Part shown: in pieces, positions 33,647 through 44,462 of the stretch
How the letters are laid out: each line of letters starts with the position of its first letter
Numbering within the stretch: the stretch's first letter is position 1
Assembly: GCF_000243095.1 (NCBI RefSeq)
Contig: NZ_AHJE01000076.1
Location: 1-51,333, forward strand
Length of the DNA stretch: 51,333 nt
Reading direction: 5' to 3'
DNA from: Cupriavidus basilensis OR16
GTDB taxonomy: Bacteria > Pseudomonadota > Gammaproteobacteria > Burkholderiales > Burkholderiaceae
Program-made: the position numbers and the translations under genes
The notes under the pieces: generated by a model
What the model saw: the letters and a program-made list of their open reading frames with translations, nothing else
Databases searched by the model: none
Told to the model about the DNA's origin: nothing

Positions 33647-34297
33647 GCCGACCCCGCGCCGCCTGCGCTGGGCGGTTGCGCTTGCGCTGGTGCTGGCCGC
33701 CACCTGCTGGCGGTGCTGGGCCTGCTGCATATGCCCGGGCTGCCGCGGGACCCGACCGCGCCGCCGCCGCTTGAAGCCATCCTGCTGCCGCCGCCGGCGC
33801 CACCGGCGCCCATCGCGCCGCCGCACCCGGCCCCGGTCGCACCGAAGCGGGCGCCGGCTGCGCGCGCCGAGCCGGCGCCCACAGCGCACTTCGATCGCGC
33901 CGCCGGCACGCTCGTCTTCGAGGGGCGCGGCAAGCAAGAGCCGTTGCCGGCCGCGGGCCAGGACCGATTCAGCGTGTTCCTGCAACTGGTGGGGCTGGTG
34001 CGGGGCAATCCGCAGCGCTATGCCACGCCCGGCGCGACGGAAACCTTCGATGTGGCGGATACGCGTGACCTGGAGCCCATGCAGGTGCAGTATGTGGGGG
34101 ACGAGGATGTCGATACAGGTCATGGCACGGTACGGGCCAAGCACTTCGTGCGCCTGCCGCGCCATGCCAACGATCGCCGGCGCGTCGAGGTATGGCTGGC
34201 GCAGCCGCTGCAATGGATGCCGGTGAAGCTGCGCCAGACCGAGCCTGACGGCACCCAGATCGAGCTCGTCTATCGCGATAGCGAATCGTTGCACTGA
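33606..34297 (+). pseudogene. DUF3108-like protein gene with a frameshift and a likely internal deletion
   Basis: From ATG 33606 a basic N-terminus and membrane helix (LRWAVALALVLAA) run in one frame. Near 33695-33703 the frame changes and the helix continues as HLLAVLGLLHMPGLP, then a Pro-rich linker, then a DUF3108-like C-terminal part (AHFDRAAGTLVFEG, RFSVFLQLVGLVRGNP, KHFVRLPR). The switch equals one missing base. The stretch expected between the Pro-rich linker and AHFDR seems absent: proteins of this type as I know them have a first half of the domain there. That part is a judgement from memory. An intact short form starting at 33713 is the alternative. Confidence 0.6.
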
Positions 34298-34305
34298 GGA
34301 GTCTG

Positions 34306-34346
34306 CAAGCCGTACTCAAGCCGTACTCAAGCCGTCCGCAAGCCGC
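34306..34346. repeat. 11-bp tandem repeat, nearly four units
   Basis: CAAGCCGTACT is present twice exactly, then CAAGCCGTCCG and a partial CAAGCCGC. It lies in the 104-base gap before the alpha/beta-hydrolase gene and outside any gene. Confidence 0.75.
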
Positions 34347-34401
34347 GGCATTGGCCGCCGCTGTGGTTCACCGTGTTTTCACCAACATCCGGAGACCCGT
34401 C

Positions 34402-35229
34402 ATGAGCGCCACCCTGCCACCATCCGAAACCCGCCGCGTGCGTCTGCAGGTTCGCATCGACGGGGGCGACGGCCCCTGGGTGGTCCTGGCGCATGCGCTG
34501 GGCGCCAATCACACCTTGTGGGACGCCACGGCGCGCCACCTGGCGCCGCGCTATCGCGTGCTGCGCTACGACCTGCGCGGGCACGGCCAGAGCGATGCGC
34601 CGATCGGCGCCTACTCGATGATCCGCCTGGCCGATGACGTGGCTTGCCTGATGGATGCGCTGGAGGTGCCGGCCGCGCATTTCGTCGGCGTCTCGGTGGG
34701 CGGCATGATTGGCCAGACTGCGGCTGTGCGCTACCCCGAGCGTTTGTTGTCGCTGACCCTGGTCGACACCGTCAACCGCACGCCACTGGATGCCCACGCA
34801 ATGTGGCATGAGCGCATCGGCCATGTGGAAGCGCACGGCATGGCGGGCGTCGCCGACAGCACCATGCAGCGCTGGCTCAGCGCGGCGTTCCGGGGCGCGC
34901 ATCCGCAGGAAACGGCCCGCGTGCGCGAGATGCTGCTGGGCACGCCCGTGCACGGCTACGTGGGAACCGGCCAGGCCATCATGGCATTTGACCTGGTCGG
35001 GGCGATTTCGCGCATTCATTGTCCTACTCTGGTAGTGGCCGGCGAGGAGGACCTGGGAGCGCCGCCCGAGATGGCACGCGAGATCGCCGCCGCGATTCCC
35101 GGTGCCCGGCTCGAAATCCTGCCGCATGCCGCGCACCTTGCACATATCGAGCAGGCGGATCGTTTTCATGCGGTGCTGGATGCGTTTCTTGGCAACGCGG
35201 CTTGCGGCGCACAGTGCGATATACCCTGA
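34402..35229 (+). CDS. Alpha/beta hydrolase resembling 3-oxoadipate enol-lactonase
   Basis: Cytosolic 275-residue alpha/beta hydrolase with the nucleophile elbow GVSVGG (Ser98), acid Asp217 (GEEDLG) and His245 (HAAHLAHIE), plus the oxyanion region LAHALGANHTLWD. The pattern (YDLRGHGQSDAP, RYPERLLSLTLVDT) is close to PcaD, which hydrolyses 3-oxoadipate enol-lactone in the beta-ketoadipate pathway. No other pca genes are present, so the substrate is not certain and the symbol is withheld. The start has GGAGA upstream. It may belong with the nearby iclR-linked catabolic genes. Confidence 0.85.
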   Translation: MSATLPPSETRRVRLQVRIDGGDGPWVVLAHALGANHTLWDATARHLAPRYRVLRYDLRGHGQSDAPIGAYSMIRLADDVACLMDALEVPAAHFVGVSVGGMIGQTAAVRYPERLLSLTLVDTVNRTPLDAHAMWHERIGHVEAHGMAGVADSTMQRWLSAAFRGAHPQETARVREMLLGTPVHGYVGTGQAIMAFDLVGAISRIHCPTLVVAGEEDLGAPPEMAREIAAAIPGARLEILPHAAHLAHIEQADRFHAVLDAFLGNAACGAQCDIP

Positions 35230-35481
35230 AACCAAACGTGGCGATCAGCGGCAGAACAGCGGGCGATATCTTTCCCACCAAACTCAAGAACTTGCTGGGA
35301 CGGCCGTTGCCCAATGTAGTGAGGGAACGCTTAAAACTCGCGGTTTGCCTAAGCAGAACTTGAAAACCCGGCAAACACCCTCAGCTTGGAGGTGAAATCG
35401 CGGAGGGCAACCGGCCAGTGTGCCGGTTATCGAAATAATCAGTCGCCCGCCGCTTGACCCATGACAGCCAGGAGGTATGCC

Positions 35482-35739
35482 ATGCAAATGATCTACAACA
35501 GCGACAATTACTGCATTGTCGAGTTTGGTGCGGATGTCGAGCATGCGCCTCTTGCCTCTGGCGGCTATGAAATCGTGGACAAGAATCTGAAACGCGAGAT
35601 TTTCCTCGGTGGCCAGATGGCCGAGAGCTTTCGCGCGGACGTGACACGTCTGATCGAAAGCGAGCCGTCGGTGGAAGAGGTGGATGATTTCCTTGGCAAG
35701 TTCGACACAGTGATGATTCACCCGCTAGTGATGCACTAG
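35482..35739 (+). CDS. DUF3567 family protein
   Basis: Small acidic cytosolic protein of 85 residues typical of Burkholderiales (MQMIYNSDNYCIVEFG, then GGYEIVDKNLKREIFLGGQM). Its function is not known. A perfect AGGAGG site six bases before ATG 35482 sets the start and suggests strong translation. The 250 bases upstream hold no gene. The transcript ends at a bidirectional terminator shared with the convergent rhodanese gene. Confidence 0.88.
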   Translation: MQMIYNSDNYCIVEFGADVEHAPLASGGYEIVDKNLKREIFLGGQMAESFRADVTRLIESEPSVEEVDDFLGKFDTVMIHPLVMH

Positions 35740-35806
35740 GCGCCACGGCTGCCGTTGCCGGCTTTCCGCCGAGTGGCGGGCCGGCGAGCCAGCCCATGGA
35801 GAAAAT

Positions 35807-35843
35807 AGCAAGAAGCCCGCGCATGGCGCGGGCTTCTTGCTTT
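35807..35843. terminator. Bidirectional terminator between DUF3567 and the rhodanese gene
   Basis: Perfect 16-base-pair stem (AGCAAGAAGCCCGCGC and its complement) with an ATG loop, flanked by TTT on the right and an A-rich stretch on the left. It serves both convergent genes. Confidence 0.9.
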
Positions 35844-35874
35844 CAGGATCCGTTCCCGGCCGCCTTCCGGCCAT

Positions 35875-36267
35875 TCAATACTGCTCCCAGGGCAGCCCGG
35901 CGTGACGCCAGCCGTTGAGGGTGTTGCGGTGGCGCTCGGCGTCCAGGTCGCCTTCGAAGCCATGCAGCACGTTATAGACGGTGGAGAATCCGGCGCCCTC
36001 CAGGGCGCGCGCGGCGGCCGTCGAGCGGTTGCCGCTGCGGCAGATCAGCAGCACCGGGCGTGCCGAGGCCTGTCCCGCGAGCTTCTTCACCGACTGTACG
36101 AAATGCGGGTTCACCTCCCAGTCCGGGCCATCGTTCCAGGGCACGTTATGCGCCCCCTTGGGGTGCCCCACGAAGAGGTACTCCATTTCGCTGCGGCAAT
36201 CGATGAAGAGCGCGTCGGGCGACTCGCTGAGGAGCGTCTGCGCGTCGCCGGGGCTGAGGTGTTGCAT
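35875..36267 (-). CDS. Rhodanese-like domain protein
   Basis: Single-domain rhodanese of 130 residues, likely a cytosolic sulfur carrier or sulfurtransferase. The active-site loop is CRSGNRS with Cys76. N-terminal ALFIDCRSEMEYLFVGHPKG is the first conserved rhodanese block. The start at 36267 opens the domain. It is divergent from metH1, with 176 bases between them; a sulfur-metabolism link is possible but not shown. Confidence 0.9.
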   Translation of the reverse strand: MQHLSPGDAQTLLSESPDALFIDCRSEMEYLFVGHPKGAHNVPWNDGPDWEVNPHFVQSVKKLAGQASARPVLLICRSGNRSTAAARALEGAGFSTVYNVLHGFEGDLDAERHRNTLNGWRHAGLPWEQY

Positions 36268-36443
36268 GGGCAAGGCTTTCCGTTGATGGCAATGTGGGGA
36301 ATGTGTCCCAGTGTAGGGCCGGGCGGTGTCGCGCGGCAACCCGCGAGCGTCGCCGGCGGCACCGGCCGGCGGCTGCCGATATTCCGCAAACCATTGATGT
36401 AACTGATAAAATCGCAGTCTTTTCTCTTGCTGTCGAGCCCCAC

Positions 36444-37511
36444 ATGAGCGCCGCCCCACGTTCCGCCTCGCTTCCTCCCGCGCGCCCCTACACCCGGGCG
36501 GCCAACCTGCCCGCCCTGCTGCGCGAGCGCATCCTGATCCTGGACGGTGCCATGGGCACCATGATCCAGCGCTACAAGCTGACCGAAGCGGATTACCGCG
36601 GCGAGCGTTTCGCCGGGCACCATGTCGACGTCAAGGGCAACAACGAGCTGTTGCTGCTGAGCCGCCCGCAGGTCATCAGCGAGATCCACGAGCAGTACCT
36701 GGCTGCCGGCGCCGACCTGATCGAAACCAATACATTTGGTGCGACGGGCGTGGCGCAGGAAGACTACAAGATGGCGGACCTGGCGTACGAGATGAACGTC
36801 GTTGCCGCCAGGCTGGCGCGCGAAGCCTGCGACAAGTACAGCACGCCCGACAAGCCGCGCTTCGTGGCCGGCGCCTTCGGGCCTACGCCCAAGACCGCCA
36901 GCATCTCGCCGGACGTGAACGACCCGGGCGCGCGCAACGTGACCTTCGAGGAACTGCGCCACTCGTACTACGAGCAGGGCAAGGGCTTGCTTGAAGGCGG
37001 CGCCGACGTGTTCCTGGTGGAAACCATCTTCGACACGCTCAACGCCAAGGCCGCGCTGTTCGCCATCGACCAGCTCTTCGAGGACACCGGCGAGCGCCTG
37101 CCCGTGATGATCTCGGGCACGGTCACCGACGCCTCCGGCCGCATCCTCTCCGGCCAGACGGTGGAAGCGTTCTGGAACAGCCTGCGCCATGCCCGCCCGA
37201 TCACCTTCGGCCTGAACTGCGCGCTCGGCGCCACGCTGATGCGTCCGTACATTGCCGAGCTGGCCAAGATCTGCGATGCGGCCGTATCGTGCTACCCCAA
37301 TGCCGGCCTGCCCAACCCGATGAGCGATACCGGTTTCGATGAAACCCCGGAGGTCACGTCGGCGCTGGTGGAGGAGTTCGCCGCGTCCGGCCTGGTGAAC
37401 CTGGTGGGCGGCTGCTGCGGCACCACGCCCGAGCACATCGCCGCCATCGCCGAGCGCGTGGCCAGCAAGAAGCCGCGCGCCTGGCCCAGCCAGTACCGCG
37501 CCGCCGCCTGA
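36444..37511 (+). CDS. metH: Methionine synthase, homocysteine-binding module (split MetH, part 1)
   Basis: Homocysteine S-methyltransferase domain of cobalamin-dependent methionine synthase. The 355-residue protein has the barrel start ILDGAMGTMIQRYKL and the three zinc-binding cysteines, Cys259 (LNCALG) and Cys324/Cys325 (GGCCGTTPEH). In many bacteria this is the N-terminal third of a single 1,200-residue MetH; here it is separate and followed immediately by the remaining modules. Split MetH is known in Burkholderiaceae. The upstream 176 bases show a weak -10-like TAAAAT near 36405; I recognise no riboswitch. Confidence 0.95.
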   Translation: MSAAPRSASLPPARPYTRAANLPALLRERILILDGAMGTMIQRYKLTEADYRGERFAGHHVDVKGNNELLLLSRPQVISEIHEQYLAAGADLIETNTFGATGVAQEDYKMADLAYEMNVVAARLAREACDKYSTPDKPRFVAGAFGPTPKTASISPDVNDPGARNVTFEELRHSYYEQGKGLLEGGADVFLVETIFDTLNAKAALFAIDQLFEDTGERLPVMISGTVTDASGRILSGQTVEAFWNSLRHARPITFGLNCALGATLMRPYIAELAKICDAAVSCYPNAGLPNPMSDTGFDETPEVTSALVEEFAASGLVNLVGGCCGTTPEHIAAIAERVASKKPRAWPSQYRAAA

Positions 37512-37546
37512 ACATGCATCGCGAGCCCACAGAACAAGATCAAGCC

Positions 37547-40294
<2,748 letters not shown>

Positions 40295-40532
40295 CCGCTT
40301 GCATGCTGGCGCGGCCGCATTTTGTGCCGCCGCGCCGCCGCAAGCCATTGGGCAAGCAGGGAAAAGCCTCTGCACGCGCATCCATGTGCCGTTATAAGTT
40401 CTTCACCACTCCTTACAAGGCATTACATCTCCTAACAGACCGCGCGGCTCTGCGTCCCTAGACTGAGGGCTCACATCAAGTGAACACCGCAGCGAATGTT
40501 TCGCAGCGGCGCAAACTGCTAGGAGCCTCTCC

Positions 40533-40892
40533 ATGAACAAACTGCTGATCTCCCTTTCCGCTCTCTCGATCGCTGCCGCTTCCTCGCTGGCAATGGCACA
40601 AGGAACCGGCGTTGATGCGAAGGCTGGCGCCACCGGCGCCATGGCGGCGCCCGCGATCAGCGCGCCTGCCGACAAGGGTGCAGCCGCCAGCGCGGGTGTG
40701 AACGCTGGCCTGGGCGCTTCGGCCAGCGCCGACAAGGGTGTTGACGCCAAGGCTGGCGCCGATGCCGCCACCGACACGCACGCCAAGTCGACCGCCAAGA
40801 CCAAGAAGCACGGCAGCCACACCAAGACCAAGAAGGGCGAGCCGGCAACCGACGCCAGCGCGGACGCCGGTGCGGCGGCCAAGGTCCAGTAA
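40533..40892 (+). CDS. Small Ala/Lys-rich secreted protein, unknown function
   Basis: A 119-residue product with a clear signal peptide (MNKLLISLSALSIAAASSLA, cleavage after AMA) and a mature part made almost only of Ala, Gly, Asp, Thr and Lys. Motifs such as VDAKAGA and ADKG recur several times, and a basic stretch (AKTKKHGSHTKTKKGE) lies near the C-terminus. It is probably disordered and periplasmic. The start has TAGGAGCC at a good distance, and a terminator follows 32 bases after the stop, so it is a monocistronic, probably well expressed gene. I do not recognise a family. Confidence 0.75.
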   Translation: MNKLLISLSALSIAAASSLAMAQGTGVDAKAGATGAMAAPAISAPADKGAAASAGVNAGLGASASADKGVDAKAGADAATDTHAKSTAKTKKHGSHTKTKKGEPATDASADAGAAAKVQ

Positions 40893-40924
40893 GCCAGACC
40901 GGCAAGACCGGCATGCTGGAACAC

Positions 40925-40953
40925 AGGGACGGGTCCACCCCGTCCCTTTTTTT
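40925..40953 (+). terminator. Rho-independent terminator of the small secreted protein gene
   Basis: Nine-base-pair stem AGGGACGGG / CCCGTCCCT followed by a run of T. It separates this gene from the response regulator downstream. Confidence 0.85.
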
Positions 40954-41073
40954 ATGGCGCGGCCAGCAGGGAGCGTGTCAGCCTTACACCGACAGTCGCG
41001 CGGCTTTGCAAGAACTACAATGCATTAGCCCGGCCGCGCCCGAGAGCTGGTGCTCATGCCCAGGGAGTCATCC

Positions 41074-41706
41074 ATGATTCGCGTTTTGATCGCCGACGAT
41101 CACCAGATCGTGCGCGCCGGTCTGCGGCAGTTTATTTCCGACGAGCCTGATATCCAGGTGGAAGGGGAAGCTGCCAGCGGCGACGAAGTCATGACTCGGC
41201 TGCGCGAACTCGAGTTCGATGTCGTGGTGCTCGATATCTCCATGCCCGACCGCAACGGCATCGACGTGCTCAAGCTGCTGCGCCAGCGCCATCCCGACCT
41301 GCCGGTGCTGATTCTCTCCACCTACCCGGAAGACCAGTACGCCATCAACCTGATCCGCGCGGGCGCTTCCGGCTACCTGACCAAGGAAAGCGCGCCCGAT
41401 GATCTCGTCAAGGCCATCCGCACCGTGGCCCAGGGCCGGCGCTATGTCAGCGCAAACGTGGCGGACCTGCTCATCGGCGGGCTGGACAAGCCCACCAACC
41501 AGCCGCTGCACCAGACCTTGTCCAAGCGTGAGTTCCAGATCTTCTGCAAGCTCTCGCGCGGGCAGTCGGTCTCGGTGATCGCCGAGGAGCTGTTCCTGAG
41601 CGTCAAGACGGTCAGCACGTATCGCTCGCGCATCCTGGAAAAGATGGGCATGAAGACCAATGCCGACCTGACCTACTACGCGATCAAGAACGGCCTGGTG
41701 GAGTAG
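41074..41706 (+). CDS. NarL/UhpA-family response regulator
   Basis: Two-component regulator of 210 residues. The receiver domain has acidic residues Asp8 and Asp9, phosphoacceptor Asp54 (VVVLDISMPDRNG) and the conserved Lys in GYLTKESAPDD. A LuxR-type helix-turn-helix occupies about 148-200 (LSKREFQIFCKLSRGQ ... SVKTVSTYRSRILEKMGMK). AGGGAG seven bases upstream sets the start. A CHASE3 histidine kinase of the HisKA_3 class, the usual partner type, lies three genes downstream on the other strand, so they probably form a pair. Confidence 0.94.
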   Translation: MIRVLIADDHQIVRAGLRQFISDEPDIQVEGEAASGDEVMTRLRELEFDVVVLDISMPDRNGIDVLKLLRQRHPDLPVLILSTYPEDQYAINLIRAGASGYLTKESAPDDLVKAIRTVAQGRRYVSANVADLLIGGLDKPTNQPLHQTLSKREFQIFCKLSRGQSVSVIAEELFLSVKTVSTYRSRILEKMGMKTNADLTYYAIKNGLVE

Positions 41707-41761
41707 GCGCGGCAAGGGCAAAGCCGCAATGCGCGGCATTCTGCCTCGTTTGCCTGACGCT

Positions 41762-41812
41762 GCTGTAGGACGGACGCCGATAGTCTCCCTCCATACTCTG
41801 TTGCTACCATGG
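41762..41812 (+). promoter_or_regulatory. Motif pair GCTGTAGGA ... CTACCATGG upstream of the lone receiver gene
   Basis: GCTGTAGGA at 41762-41770 and CTACCATGG at 41804-41812 recur as the same pair ahead of the first DUF1328 gene (44102-44173). Here the second motif ends only four bases before the ATG, and no ribosome-binding site is visible, so transcription could give a leaderless mRNA. Shared control is inferred from the repetition. Confidence 0.4.
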
Positions 41813-41816
41813 AATC

Positions 41817-42224
41817 ATGTCGGATCAAGCTGCGGCCCCTTCGAATCGAGCGCTGCGGGTCCTTCTAATCGAGGACTCAGCGGTGCTGCGGGGTATGTTG
41901 CTTGAGTACCTGAACGCGTTTCCGTTTATAGAAGTCGTGGATTGGGCGGATACCGAAAGCACCGCGCTGCGCCTCTGCCAGGCGGGCAAGTACGAGGTCG
42001 TCATCGTCGACCTGCAGTTGCGGCAAGGCAACGGGATCAATGTACTGCGCGCCTTGCAGAAAACCGAGGTGTCGGGCATCCGCATCGTGTACACCAATCA
42101 TGCCCAGGTACCTACCTACCGGCGGCAGTGCGCCGAGGCCGGCGCGGACTATTTCTTTGACAAGTCGCTCGAGCTGGAGCAGGTGTTCCGGGTGATCGAG
42201 GAGTATGCGCGGGCAGGTCGCTGA
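41817..42224 (+). CDS. Stand-alone response-regulator receiver domain
   Basis: A 135-residue CheY-like protein made only of a receiver domain: acidic pair near Glu19/Asp20, phosphoacceptor Asp65 (VVIVDLQLRQGNG) and conserved Lys116 (YFFDKS). It has no output domain, so it probably acts by protein contact or as a phosphate sink in the local signalling system. It lies 110 bases after the NarL-type regulator and 43 bases before the entericidin gene, probably co-transcribed with the latter. No ribosome-binding site is seen ahead of ATG 41817. Confidence 0.9.
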   Translation: MSDQAAAPSNRALRVLLIEDSAVLRGMLLEYLNAFPFIEVVDWADTESTALRLCQAGKYEVVIVDLQLRQGNGINVLRALQKTEVSGIRIVYTNHAQVPTYRRQCAEAGADYFFDKSLELEQVFRVIEEYARAGR

Positions 42225-42267
42225 ATCCGCATCGACGACCGTGTCAACCTAGAGCAAGGAGAGAATC

Positions 42268-42411
42268 ATGAGGAAGCTGATGGCGCTGTGTGCCCTGGCA
42301 GGCATGGTCCTGGTAGCCGGTTGCAACACAATGGCCGGTGCCGGCAAGGACATCGAGAAGGGTGGCGAGAAAATGCAGGGCGCCGCCGAAAGCGCCAAGC
42401 AGAAGATGTAA
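42268..42411 (+). CDS. Entericidin A/B family lipoprotein
   Basis: Tiny 47-residue lipoprotein: positively charged start, hydrophobic stretch and lipobox LVAGC, then GKDIEKGGEKMQGAAES, the entericidin signature. Entericidin B promotes lysis in stationary phase in Escherichia coli; in other bacteria the role is unclear. AAGGAGAG eight bases upstream gives a clear start. It lies between the lone receiver and a strong terminator. This fits an envelope-stress regulon controlled by the adjacent two-component genes. Confidence 0.9.
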   Translation: MRKLMALCALAGMVLVAGCNTMAGAGKDIEKGGEKMQGAAESAKQKM

Positions 42412-42454
42412 GGTGCCAACTGCGGTGCCGGTAGCGCGGCAGGCTGACAAAATG

Positions 42455-42490
42455 AAAGGAAAGGGGCTCCCGTCGAGCCCCTTTCCTTTT
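42455..42490. terminator. Bidirectional terminator between entericidin and the histidine kinase
   Basis: Perfect 15-base-pair stem (AAAGGAAAGGGGCTC and its complement) with a five-base loop, T-rich on the right and A-rich on the left. It ends both the receiver-entericidin transcript and the convergent kinase transcript. Confidence 0.9.
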
Positions 42491-42520
42491 CTCGGCGTCT
42501 CAGCCTCTCGTCTCAGCCTC

Positions 42521-43981
42521 TCAGCTGACCGGCGGCGTGCTGTTGGGCTCGTCCTGTGGCTGCTCGCCGGGGTCGCCCAAACCGTCCAGCCCGTCATTTT
42601 CGTCTCGCGGCGGCGCCACGATGGCGTCGGTGAGCGGCACCTTCACCCGGATGGTGACGCCGGCGCCGGGTTCCGATTGGAGCTCCAGCGTGCCACCCAG
42701 GGCGATTACGCGCTGCTCCATCCCCAGCAGGCCATGGTGCCCCACCGAGCGGCGCGATTCGTAGTCCGGCGGCAGCCCGCGCCCGTTATCGCTGATTGCC
42801 AGCAAGAGCACGCCGTCGGCGCAATCGAGCTTGATGGACACGCGCTTGGCTTCGGCGTACTTGCTGGCGTTGGTGAGCGACTCCTGCACGATGCGGTAAA
42901 GCGCGATGGCCGCGTCGTCGCGCAGCGGTGGCACCGTCTCCACCAGCTGCACATCCGCCTCCCACTGGTTGCGCGTGGCCACTTCCTCCACCAACTGGCC
43001 AATGGCTTCCTTCAGTCCCAGATTAAGCAGCACGGTGGGCCGCAGGTCCTCGATCAGGCGGCGCTTGATCTGGATTCCCTGGTCCACATGCAGCATCACG
43101 CGGGTGAGCTTTTCCGCCACGTCCGGATGCGTGTCCTGGATGCGGCGTCGCACCCAGTGCATGTCGAGCTTGGAGGCGGTCAGGATGGCACCCAGTTCGT
43201 CGTGCAGCTCGCGTGCCAGCCGCGTCTTCTCATCCTCGGTCACGCGCTGCAGGTGGGAGGCCAGCGCGGACAGCTGGCGCGTGCGCGAGCGCACCATGTT
43301 ATCCAGGCGCGCGCTTTCTTCTTCGAGCTCGCTGCGCGCGGCCTCCGAATCGGCCATGCGTCGCGAATGCCGCAAGCCCACCACGATCAGCAGCACGATA
43401 TTGACGGCGGTCAGCAGGCCGATACCGTAGCGCGACAGCGCGAGATCGCGGTCGGCGTACTCCAGGCTTCGCGACACCGATGCGGCCTCGCGCTGGAGCA
43501 AGGCTTCCAGCCCGCGCCGCGCGTTGTCCATGGTCTGCTTGCCAAAGTCCGTGCGTACCAGGTCGAGCGCCACCTCGACGTCGCGCTTGCCATAGATCAG
43601 CGTCAGGTCCATCTCGGTCAGCTTGCGGTTGACGGCGGTGGAGGCCTGGGTGAACACCTTGAGCGCCTCCGGGTCGTCCGCATAGCGGTTGCGCAGCGTG
43701 CTCAACAGCGCATTGATGCGTGGCACGGCCTGGTAGTACGGCTGGAGGTAGCTTTCCTTGCCGGTCAGCAGGAAGCCGCGCTGGCCGGCTTCGGCGTTGA
43801 CCAGTTCGCCGAGCAGGGAGGTGATCTGGCCCTGGACCTGCTGCGACTGGATGACCTGCGTATAGCCCTGGCGCAAGCGGATGTTGCCCGCCTCGGAGGC
43901 GATCAGCACCGCCACGGTAAGCACGATGCCGCCCGCCAGGAGCAAGGTCGAGCGCAACAGTGACTGCGTGAACATGTTCAT
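42521..43981 (-). CDS. Sensor histidine kinase with CHASE3 domain
   Basis: Membrane sensor of 486 residues. Two membrane helices (about 9-28 and 185-203) flank a periplasmic CHASE3 domain (GELVNAEAGQRGFLLTGKESYL). A coiled linker then leads to the HisKA_3 dimerisation domain with phospho-acceptor His260 (RLARELHDELGAIL) and a HATPase domain (SDNGRGLPPDY, GHHGLLGMEQR). This class normally phosphorylates NarL-type regulators, such as the one at 41074. CHASE3 ligands are unknown. The tail after about 455 is acidic and Pro-rich. Start 43981 or 43975; a GGGA site is close to both. Confidence 0.94.
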   Translation of the reverse strand: MNMFTQSLLRSTLLLAGGIVLTVAVLIASEAGNIRLRQGYTQVIQSQQVQGQITSLLGELVNAEAGQRGFLLTGKESYLQPYYQAVPRINALLSTLRNRYADDPEALKVFTQASTAVNRKLTEMDLTLIYGKRDVEVALDLVRTDFGKQTMDNARRGLEALLQREAASVSRSLEYADRDLALSRYGIGLLTAVNIVLLIVVGLRHSRRMADSEAARSELEEESARLDNMVRSRTRQLSALASHLQRVTEDEKTRLARELHDELGAILTASKLDMHWVRRRIQDTHPDVAEKLTRVMLHVDQGIQIKRRLIEDLRPTVLLNLGLKEAIGQLVEEVATRNQWEADVQLVETVPPLRDDAAIALYRIVQESLTNASKYAEAKRVSIKLDCADGVLLLAISDNGRGLPPDYESRRSVGHHGLLGMEQRVIALGGTLELQSEPGAGVTIRVKVPLTDAIVAPPRDENDGLDGLGDPGEQPQDEPNSTPPVS

Positions 43982-44101
43982 TTCCCGATATCGGATGCCT
44001 GGCGCGACACGCACCCTCTCGGCGTCGATGGAAGCACATTGACGCTCCCCGGTCAACCTGCTGCCCGCAGGCATGGCCCGCTAGGCCGCGCCGGCGCTAG
44101 C

Positions 44102-44173
44102 GCTGTAGGAATCGGCTGACAAGCGAATCGGTGCGGCTGCGGTGTCCGCGGGGAGGTCCGCTTTCTACCATGG
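44102..44173 (+). promoter_or_regulatory. Second copy of the GCTGTAGGA ... CTACCATGG motif pair
   Basis: GCTGTAGGA at 44102-44110 and CTACCATGG at 44165-44173, ahead of the first DUF1328 gene. The start-to-start distance is 63 bases, against 42 in the first copy; the difference of 21 is two helical turns, so both motifs would stay on the same face of the DNA. This supports a bound regulator, though two copies are little evidence. Confidence 0.4.
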
Positions 44174-44229
44174 TTCCATGAGCTTGCGCGCCGTTGCGCC
44201 AAGCCAGCTCGGGAAGAGGGAGAACGTCA

Positions 44230-44409
44230 ATGCTGAAATGGGCGCTGATTCTTGCAGTGGTTTCCGTGGTCGCCGGCTTGCTGGGATTCACAGGTATTGC
44301 TGCCGGCGCGGCTGGCATTGCCAAGATCCTGTTCTTCATCTTCCTGGTGCTGTTCGTGCTGTTCCTTGTCCTGGGCGTGACCGTGTTCAAGGGGGTGAAA
44401 TGGCCATAG
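44230..44409 (+). CDS. DUF1328 family small membrane protein
   Basis: A 59-residue protein with two membrane helices around a Gly-rich turn (LLGFTGIAAGAAGIAKILFFIF is split by it). Members of this family are often stress-induced and linked to general stress or envelope regulons; a molecular role is not known. GGGAG upstream supports ATG 44230. A damaged paralogue lies 53 bases downstream. The gene is divergent from the histidine kinase and preceded by the shared motif pair. Confidence 0.88.
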   Translation: MLKWALILAVVSVVAGLLGFTGIAAGAAGIAKILFFIFLVLFVLFLVLGVTVFKGVKWP

Positions 44410-44462
44410 CCATCGGTCCACCGGGCCACCGCCAGCCCAATCCACTTTGGGAGCTATCGCCA

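Noticed and set aside
36268..36443. Cobalamin, SAM or SAH riboswitch ahead of metH1
   Set aside because: I could not find a B12 box or the conserved SAH/SAM aptamer core; a covariance-model search would decide.
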